A stretch of DNA of 64,000 nucleotides from Tilletiaria anomala UBC 951 (lineage: Eukaryota > Basidiomycota > Exobasidiomycetes > Georgefischeriales > Tilletiariaceae), in NCBI RefSeq assembly GCF_000711695.1, contig NW_013547020.1:310001-374000 (forward strand). Direction: 5' to 3'. The notes beneath the pieces are model-generated. The model did not search any database and was not told the origin of the DNA. It was given only the letters and a program-made list of their open reading frames with translations. Shown piece after piece: positions 57,380 through 64,000 of the stretch. Each line of letters opens with the position of its first letter. Within the stretch, counting starts at the first letter, position 1. The translations under genes were made by a program, and so were the position numbers.

Positions 57380-58412
57380 ATTTAGTCTCGCTGGTCATCC
57401 TTCAAATACTTGTTTCGTTCAGAGGCCCCGCTTTCGACGAATGCAGAGCCGCTGCCCGGCATGCTAGTGCTCGCCATCTTCTGTAACAGAATGAGTAGCC
57501 TTCTCCACTCTGACTGTTGCTTCGAGTTGCAGCACCGTCTCGCCGTTCGATTCGCACAGCTTGCCGCCAACAATCTCGCATTTGTCGACGACCTCGGCAT
57601 CGATGCTGTGCAAGCACATTGCTTGATTCGAGAAATAACACTTTCGGCCACGACCGGGACACGATGCTCGAAGCCATCAATGTAGACACACATACACCTT
57701 TTGCAATCGACTTGGTCTCCGCGCTGAGGCGCTTGCTCGCTGGGTCCTGCATCTGAAGCTACATCTGCACACAGAGGACGCTAGCACAGCTCGTAAGACC
57801 GTAATATTTTGGCTGATTACCGCATTGGACTCGCCAAGAACATAGAGCCTGGGGCGGAGGCAACTTCTCGTTTCAAGGATGTCAACCCGCTCTATCACGA
57901 CCGTCGCCAAGGAAACGGTGACTTTTTGGATGGCACGTGCGATTTGCCACTCGACGAACGCCTAAACATTGAGTCGCTGCAGATTGGGATTGCGATCGGT
58001 CAATTGCTAAAATTTTCATGGTGCAAGACCTATTCAAGAGCAAGAGCTTCATCCGCAACATCGCGATCGAAGGTGCGCAATGTGCTTATGACAAGCTCGG
58101 ATAAGTGACTTTGTACGCTGAAAGCGAGGCGAACAATGGCTTGGCGGAAAGTATCGAAATCCTCGTTACACCGATTGACAGCACGCTCCATACCTCGCCG
58201 ACACTTAAGATCTTCTGGCTGTGTGGCGGGGCCCCTCCGATCATTGGTATAGATGCGGATTGCAAAGCCATCGATGAATCTTGCGTTGCTAGTACATTCG
58301 ATTGGCATAAAGACAAGAATACAAGCGTTATTGCACACAAGTATATGTGTTCAGGTCGCTGTAGAACACACAAAAACATTTGATCTGTGTTTAGCGGTGC
58401 AAGCGATGCCAT
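57380..58412 (-). pseudogene. Possible relic of a secreted cysteine-bearing protein gene
   Basis: On the minus strand, three stretches in different frames read like protein: a signal-peptide-like start (MFLCVLQRPEHIYLCAITLV) near 58376, then FIDGFAIRIYTNDRRG and AVNRCNEDFDTFRQAIV (58.1-58.3 kb), and a Cys-rich stretch with SCPGRGRKCYFSNQAMC and DKCEIVGGKLCESNGE (57.47-57.69 kb). I could not connect them by convincing splice sites, and the first begins only about 10 nt beyond the HPP gene's stop. A decayed small secreted protein gene is the best guess; a real gene with unusual introns is not excluded. Confidence 0.25.
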
Positions 58413-58422
58413 CGTAGCAATC

Positions 58423-60133
58423 TCACCTCCTTTCGTCTTTTACATCGTCGTCACCATCCTGACGACGCCATGGGGTTTCGTCAAGCCAACCGCCTGCATC
58501 CACATCTGGTTTGGGCTGATCCTTGTTCTGATCCTTGGAAGGAGCTGCGGCTGCGGGAAAAGTCGACTGGCTCCTATTTCGTAATGTCTCCCCGCTACTA
58601 GCCTGATCGTCATGCGTTTGAAGAGCGTCTGCTGCCTTTTCGTCTCCTCCATGCTCGTGTTCATCGCTCTTTTTATACCTTCCTGCGCTGTGTGTATTTC
58701 TCGCAGCACGCTTTGCAAAAACTCGTTCCTTTTTCCACTTGTAGCTCTTCAGCACGACGTCCGGACCCGTGCCAGTACCTGGGCCGGAGTACCACTGCGT
58801 TGGATAGCGCTTGGAGCCGAGGTTCATCCATAGAAGCGCCCAGACGAGCATGACACCGCTACTGATCATTACGACTACAATGTAGCGCCAGCCGAGGTGC
58901 TCGACGGGTGCAGAAGTCGCTGCTAGTAAAGCCGTCGCACCGCCCGGCGGGTGTACAGTGCTGCAAAACAATGTGAAATGGTATTAGGACGAGTACGTTT
59001 GCGTGTATGCTGCAATTGGGGCATACTTACTTGGTCAGGAACATGAACAGGAGCGCTGTGGCGGTTGAGCAAGCGCCAGCGACCCAGACAATATTCCAAG
59101 AATGATTCGTCAGATCGAGATTGTACTTGCTGCTCAGCTTGAACAGCTTCGTCACCACGACGCCGATGATTGCGCTGGTCACCTGCCCGCCGAGGAATGC
59201 CCATGGCTGGCCCAAAGGCGACGCAGGCGCGCCGAACAGCAGGACGCTGGATGCGCCGAAACTGCCGATGATGACAGGTGTGGTCCAGCTGCTCGGCAGC
59301 TCTTCCGGGATGTGCGCTGTATTGCGAAATGGGGTACTGCAGGTGAAGATCAACGCGATACAGCCTAAGCTGACGAACGCGCCAACCCAGGCCCAAAGCC
59401 ACGTTTCGAGCGTAGGTCCCAGGAGACGGACGAGCGGTCCCAGGATGGGCTTGGAGCTCGAGGTACGGTGACCGAGAAAGTGCGATATGAACGATGGAAG
59501 AGTGGAGAGAATGCGCTGTTCTCGTGACGAATTGGGCGCCGGTGTTTTCGCACTTTTTCCCTTTTCAATGTCTCTTTGAATTTGCCTTTGGTTCTCAGGT
59601 GGTTGCGGCGATGGCCGACGTATGGGCTGGTGAAGGTTCGGCGCTGTGCCATAGTAGTAGTGCGGATCTCGAAAAGCTGCTGCTGCTGGTGCAACCCTTC
59701 CCCTGCGCGACTGAGACCGGGAGCGAGACTTCGACAGATGTTTTGGGCTGTAAGCATGCGTGCGCGCCACTGGGTCGTACGAGTGGCCATTTGGATTGAC
59801 GGCCACCGTTGCTGGCGACTCGTCAAAGCTGCCCCAAACGGTCCTACTCTCGCTGTGCCACCGTGTCGCTGACGGCGGTGCACGAGCGTCCAATTCGGCC
59901 GCATGGTGCATGATTGGCATGCGAGACTGTCCAACGAAGGATCCGCGTGATGTCGATCGTTCGGAAATCCAGGACGGAGCGTCAGGAGAATGAGACGCGA
60001 AGCGGGTTGGCGTGTGCGGTTGGCGTGAGGGGTGACGCATCCCGCTGCTCATCGAGCCTTCTCGTGGCTCCATATTCGCGCTTGCGTTCGCACTATGCCC
60101 CTCTTCCAGGGCAGGTGGCGGTATGAAATACAT
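58423..60133 (-). CDS. HPP-family integral membrane protein
   Basis: Two exons, 60133-59031 and 58960-58423 (70-nt intron, gtaagt donor); 1,641 nt, 546 residues. The first 230 residues are hydrophilic and disordered (Arg/Ser/Pro-rich). Then come about five membrane helices: LETWLWAWVGAFVSLGCIAL, VIIGSFGASSVLLFGAPASP, AFLGGQVTSAIIGVVVTKLF, NIVWVAGACSTATALLFMFL and, after the splice, TVHPPGGATALLAATSAP with the HPP signature and YIVVVMISSGVMLVWALLW. The C-terminal tail is charged. HPP proteins are found from bacteria to plants; plant chloroplast members have been linked to nitrite transport, but the fungal function is not established. The junction LTN|TVHPPGG restores the signature. Confidence 0.9.
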
Positions 60134-60563
60134 TCTGTCAAAGCCAGGACGAGCGCATCATAACTTGTACTCCGCAATGTTGGCAGCCAATGGTTGACGA
60201 CTCGCCGTGTATTTTAGGAACGAGACGGTCGAATCTGTATGCAGAGCAGAATACGGGTGGTTGCAGGTAGACTCTTGGAATCGCTTCACTCACGACCGCA
60301 GTCCTTGTTGAAGCAAGCAGGATTGCTAGGGTCAGTAGGAATCAGGGCAAGGCTTTTTGCGGGGACAATGGATGATGAGAGGACTTGATTGACGTGATCG
60401 GAGCGAGTTGGGCGGCGATTTCGCCTCCCAAAAGGCAAAGTTAAACGAAACCTAGACCACACCATGATCCGTTCAGTCACGGGCCTTTGTCTCTCTCTTT
60501 ACTTGTCTAGTAGCGCTCATCCATTTCCTCGCGGCGCCCGAGCAGCAGCTGCCGCATACTTAC

Positions 60564-60606
<43 letters not shown>

Positions 60607-62221
60607 GCTACGCTTCCCTCCATCGCAACCAGCTCAATCAATTGCCACTTCGCGGGTGTGGGTCCAGACTGTAACATCGGTCGGACCACAGCGGAGCGTA
60701 GAGAACACAAACAGACATCAGGTGGGCACAGCTACAATGCCAAGGCTAGATTGATGAAGGTATTTTGACGCGAGCCCCAACTGCATATTTATTTACCGCC
60801 ATCGGGGACGTACTTGGGCATCTGCTCGCAGCTAGCAGACATTCAAGGCAATGTGCATCTTCTCAACATCCCGTTGCATTAATGCCTAAAGCATGAAGGC
60901 TTGTATTTCGCGAGTCTTTTCATTCTCGATAATTACATGTGGTATCGCAGGCGCAAGGGGGGCAAGGGTGCTTATGCCAGTGCACAGGGACCGTCGCTCG
61001 AAGCTGTGCTCGTTTCCCAGGCGCAGGGAAATGTTTTGACAACACTTGGCCTCGTCGACCAGTACGACGATCGGACAGCTAAGGACAAACGCCCGAAAGC
61101 CGATGACGGAAAGCAGATGCAGGACAAAAAGCATTTCACACTCCCATCGCCGACTTCGACGCCAACACCTCTCTTCGATTCTTGCGCAGTGGTCTCCGTC
61201 ACGGAGTTCCATCACGAGAAGGACTTGCATTTCTCAAGCGGCTCGGCTAACAGCTGAGCGCTGCGCTGGCTGTCTAGGTCATTTCTGTTCATCCTGATGT
61301 AGATTTGACTGTCACGTGGATTTAATGCAATTTTGATTTTAAAATGGGAGACGCGATGAGCATTGTGCAACGTACGGTGTGAAGTGAATAGTTGGGTGAT
61401 TGATGAGATATCGGGCTCGATCAGAATGTCAAGATCTAGCAACTGCTTATCTCACTGGACACCCAATTCCGAGAGGTGATACTCGGCATCTATGATTCCA
61501 GGCCCACGATTGTTATAAGCGGAGAATGCCATGTCTCGCAGTATCTTCTTTTGTGGTGTCTTGATGCGTCAGCGTGAGGCTAGCGAGTGCATTGGGGTGC
61601 ACTTTAAGGAAGACAATAGAGCCCTGCCTCACAAATTATGAAATTGAGCTCACGGCTGGACTATCGAATGTATTGCAGCCGCACGGGCCCGCTGTTGCAT
61701 CGTAGGGACAAGATTGCCCATTTCAAAGGGACATCACGTTGGAATGGCGGAGCCCGCCGTGCAAACCCCTTGAAGGCCTCAGGTACTACAATACGGGCTG
61801 AGCAATGACTCATGCCGTGAAGTCATCCCAACTATAGCTCTGCATCAAGCCTCGCAACTCACGCTCCAAACGTAATTACCAAGCTTCTGATCAGAATCTC
61901 CATCTCCTTCGTTCCAAGCTGATAAATCAGAGTATCAAACAAATGCCACCGTGGAACCCGGTTGACCATCGGGGTCAATCGCCGCTCCTTGAATGGTCGA
62001 AAGTGAGTGAACTGCACTTCTAGCTCAGATTCGAAAGACCCGTAAATCTATTTGATCCGCCTTGACGTCGTTGCGCCAGTAACAATTTGGTGGCTAGATG
62101 CAGCATCCGCCGTAGCTGTCAGCAAATTAAAATCCAGCACAAAGTACAGCAGGTAAATTCGGCACGAGCGAGCAGGTGATGGTGAGGTGAAAAATAAAAT
62201 CAAATAAAAAATCAGAACAGC
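60134..62221. other. Intergenic region between HPP gene and tRNA-Thr
   Basis: Two kilobases upstream of the HPP gene containing the (TA)n tract below. Short open frames only; no family recognised. The right half is AT-richer than the rest of the window. Confidence 0.45.
60566..60604. repeat. (TA)n microsatellite
   Basis: About 19 uninterrupted TA dinucleotides, 430 nt upstream of the HPP start codon. Length is likely to vary among strains. No function implied. Confidence 0.9.
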
Positions 62222-62226
62222 AAAAA
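62222..62226 (-). terminator. Pol III terminator of tRNA-Thr
   Basis: A run of five T on the tRNA strand, six nt beyond the tRNA 3' end, with further T-runs downstream. This is the usual RNA polymerase III stop signal. Confidence 0.6.
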
Positions 62227-62231
62227 TAAAC

Positions 62232-62337
62232 TGCCTCCTAAGAGATTTGAACTCTTGATCTTCGCATTCATCCCAACTCGCGCATTATCACACGAATGTA
62301 GTACAAGTGCGACGCTGTACCCCTTAGCCAAAGAGGC
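62232..62337 (-). tRNA. tRNA-Thr (anticodon TGT) with a 34-nt intron
   Basis: On the minus strand the acceptor stem GCCTCTT pairs with AGGAGGC (one T-G pair), discriminator A. The D stem is GCT/AGC; anticodon stem TCGCA/TGCGA; anticodon TGT at 62305-62303 preceded by T33 and followed by A37; variable loop AGATC; T arm AAGAG-TTCAAAT-CTCTT. The 34-nt intron (62301-62268) sits one base 3' of the anticodon, the standard eukaryotic position. The mature tRNA is 72 nt before CCA addition and reads the Thr codon ACA. The B box AGTTCAAATCT is present. Confidence 0.92.
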
Positions 62338-62759
62338 ATTGTTCCACATCCACTGAACCTTTAGCTTCTTAGCTCATGTAAGTATGTCCAGCTACGTAAA
62401 ATATGTCACGGCCGAGAGCGTTATTCCTTGGAGGCCCCGATGACGTCGTTTCATCTGCCGCTCATCCCCTTTAGCGCCAAAGGCAATTGGAGCTTTCAAC
62501 TGCCCAGGTGTGCAGTGTGCCGCATCAGCCGAGAAAGAGCACAGCCGACAACCTCTCGCATTCGTTTCTGCGAAAGCAAGATCGCAGGACTTCACGTTCT
62601 TCTCCCACATCCTGCTTGCTCACTATTGGTTGAAGCTGTGTCCCTGGGTGTTTGAGGTGCAGATAGCCAGGCTCAACAGGCACATTTAACGAGATAGGCC
62701 AGCACCAGATCTGGCACTTTGCAGGGGTGTTCAAACCCAGCTGTAGCAAGTCGAATAGG
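62338..62759. other. Gap between tRNA-Thr and right-edge gene
   Basis: About 420 nt likely holding the promoter and leader of the downstream gene. No other feature seen. Confidence 0.4.
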
Positions 62760-64000
62760 ATGCCGCAGGTCAAGATCATCAACGACACACTCCTGCCGCT
62801 GCACATTTGCCTCAAGCAAGTCTCGCCGCTGTACTATGCTAACAATATTGAACCCTCTGGAGGTGAAGCGGTCTTCAATCCAGGCGCGGTGTGGTTTACC
62901 ATAGAGGCAAGGATCGCGCAGATTAAAAAGGAAAGCGAGAAGGCGGAGAACGAGTACACACGTTGGGACACGTGGGTTCAATGGTCAGATCTTGCATCTC
63001 TTGATGAGGGCATGGCTGACGCAAATACTTTTCGCAGATACGTACCGATCGCAGCAGTCTCCGTGGCCGTCCTCTCTCTGGGGGTAGGCGCAGTCTACGT
63101 GGCAGGCACAGCTGCGGCAACTGGATCCATTTCAGGCATGCTCACCGCCATTTCGACCGACATGGCCGTGTCACTACCGACGGTCCGGCGGCTGTACAAG
63201 TATGCCAAGCAAGGACAGCGTGTGGTTCATATCGGTCAGGTAATCGGCATTGGCAATGAGAGCTCTTTGACGAACAAGCTTGCTGGAGTCACCACAGCTA
63301 CTCCGGGCACTAGCTCAAGCGGCAACAAATGGAGATGGCTCGGTAAAAAGCAGGGGTCGCCAGAAGATGCTAAAGCATTGAATAAAGCTGAGGGCAAAGG
63401 GCAGGGGCAACAGCTGCAGCGCAAAGCAGAAAAAGAGGTAGAGAACTCAGTCGCTAGAGCACTGAAGAACCTCCTTGACGGCTCTGTGCTCAGCTCTTAT
63501 GGCTGGTTCATGTCCAAGGAGCGCACGCTGCACATCATCGGCGGTCCGCGTGCGACCGAGGTCGAAGGGTTCTTGGTCATCGAAACGGACACTTACGAGC
63601 CGTTCCGCATCGTCGATGAGAAAGGAGAAATCGTCGGAATAGGTGTGGAGGAAGTCCCTGACGCTACCGAAGGAGAGAAAGCTGCAGCGTTGGATGCAGT
63701 CGCTGCTGTCAAAGGGGGCCAGGCGCACCCCGAAAGTGAAGGAATGCCCGAGTCGTTTAAGGGAGGAAATGGCAAGAATATGCCGCCTTGGAAGGAGCGC
63801 CTGGTCGCCTCGTTAAACAGTGCAACTACACAGACCTGCGCTACGCTCGCAGAATGGAAGATGTATGCCACAAAGCAAGCGGAGACCGCCCAGGAGTACG
63901 TGAAAGCTCGCAGTGGTATTCCGGCGGCCGACAAAGCAGAGATGCAAGCGAGAGGTTGGGAGATAGGTCTTGTGGAGCACACTGAGGCGGAAGGGGCCAA
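62760..64000 (+). CDS. Unrecognised protein, 3' end beyond window
   Basis: From the ATG at 62760 the frame is open without intron or stop to the window edge (413 codons so far). The N-terminal 50 residues look like a beta-rich domain: VKIINDTLLPLHICLKQVSP, LYYANNIEPSGGEAVFNPGA, VWFTIEARI. This recalls uncharacterised proteins I believe are expanded in some basidiomycetes, with no known role. Residues about 93-125 are hydrophobic (YVPIAAVSVAVLSLGVGAVY) and may be a membrane segment. A Lys/Gln-rich linker and another folded-looking part follow (YGWFMSKERTLHIIGGP, EGFLVIETDTYEPFRIVDEK). There is no N-terminal signal peptide. Coding-strand support: a 1.24 kb stop-free frame with balanced composition. 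Function unknown. Confidence 0.7.
   Translation, partial: MPQVKIINDTLLPLHICLKQVSPLYYANNIEPSGGEAVFNPGAVWFTIEARIAQIKKESEKAENEYTRWDTWVQWSDLASLDEGMADANTFRRYVPIAAVSVAVLSLGVGAVYVAGTAAATGSISGMLTAISTDMAVSLPTVRRLYKYAKQGQRVVHIGQVIGIGNESSLTNKLAGVTTATPGTSSSGNKWRWLGKKQGSPEDAKALNKAEGKGQGQQLQRKAEKEVENSVARALKNLLDGSVLSSYGWFMSKERTLHIIGGPRATEVEGFLVIETDTYEPFRIVDEKGEIVGIGVEEVPDATEGEKAAALDAVAAVKGGQAHPESEGMPESFKGGNGKNMPPWKERLVASLNSATTQTCATLAEWKMYATKQAETAQEYVKARSGIPAADKAEMQARGWEIGLVEHTEAEGA

Larger units (their letters stand above)
55372..58422. other. Gene-poor region with degenerate coding-like sequence
   Basis: Three kilobases between two intact genes where no complete gene model can be built. Open frames are short and shift between strands. 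It contains the diverged tandem unit (55839-56685) and cysteine-bearing fragments at 57.4-58.4 kb listed separately. It looks like a site of lineage-specific gene decay. No terminal repeats, transposase or reverse transcriptase was seen. Confidence 0.5.

Noticed and set aside
55372-58422. A transposon or virus-like element in the gene-poor region.
   Set aside because: No terminal repeats, target-site duplications, transposase, integrase, reverse transcriptase or capsid-like motifs were seen.

Overview
This window is nuclear DNA from a fungus. Most genes are split by short GT-AG introns (about 60-130 nt), and the coding strands alternate. The families (arrestin adaptors, MFS sugar porters, PX and VPS9 proteins, FAL1, RRP6, YOS9, GID7, DUF2408, HPP) are fungal. 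Base composition, intron density and protein style suggest a basidiomycete, perhaps Ustilaginomycotina; that placement is inference. Exon models come from splice-site and frame reasoning against remembered family alignments, not from RNA data.

Left third (1-26.5 kb): the 3' end of an arrestin-type trafficking adaptor; two MFS sugar porters in tandem on the minus strand; a small secreted Ser-rich, probably GPI-anchored protein; a GCN4/CPC1-type bZIP activator with an upstream-ORF leader; prephenate dehydrogenase (TYR1); a PX-domain protein; a 1,299-residue protein joining a Rab5-type VPS9 exchange-factor domain to a complete phosphopantothenoylcysteine decarboxylase of CoA synthesis; and an ARA2-like aldo/keto reductase.

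Middle (28-54 kb): a dense housekeeping block. It holds a DUF2408 (Cub1-like) protein, a TatD metallohydrolase, the divergent pair FAL1 (eIF4A-III) and PRP9/SF3A3, a NAPE-PLD-like hydrolase, ARG7 (ornithine acetyltransferase), RRP6 (nuclear exosome), the GID7/WDR26 ubiquitin-ligase subunit and the ER lectin YOS9.

Right part (53.5-64 kb): an unrecognised three-exon fungal gene; a gene-poor stretch (55.4-58.4 kb) with three diverged copies of a cysteine-bearing unit and coding-like fragments in several frames, looking like decayed host genes; an HPP-family membrane protein; an intron-bearing tRNA-Thr(TGT); and an unrecognised gene running off the right edge.

Links: the GCN4-like activator sits directly upstream of TYR1, whose promoter has a perfect TGAGTCA site, and ARG7 is another classical amino-acid-control gene. 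FAL1, PRP9 and RRP6 all act on nuclear RNA. The most unusual item is the VPS9-PPCDC fusion, in which all three decarboxylase catalytic residues are kept.
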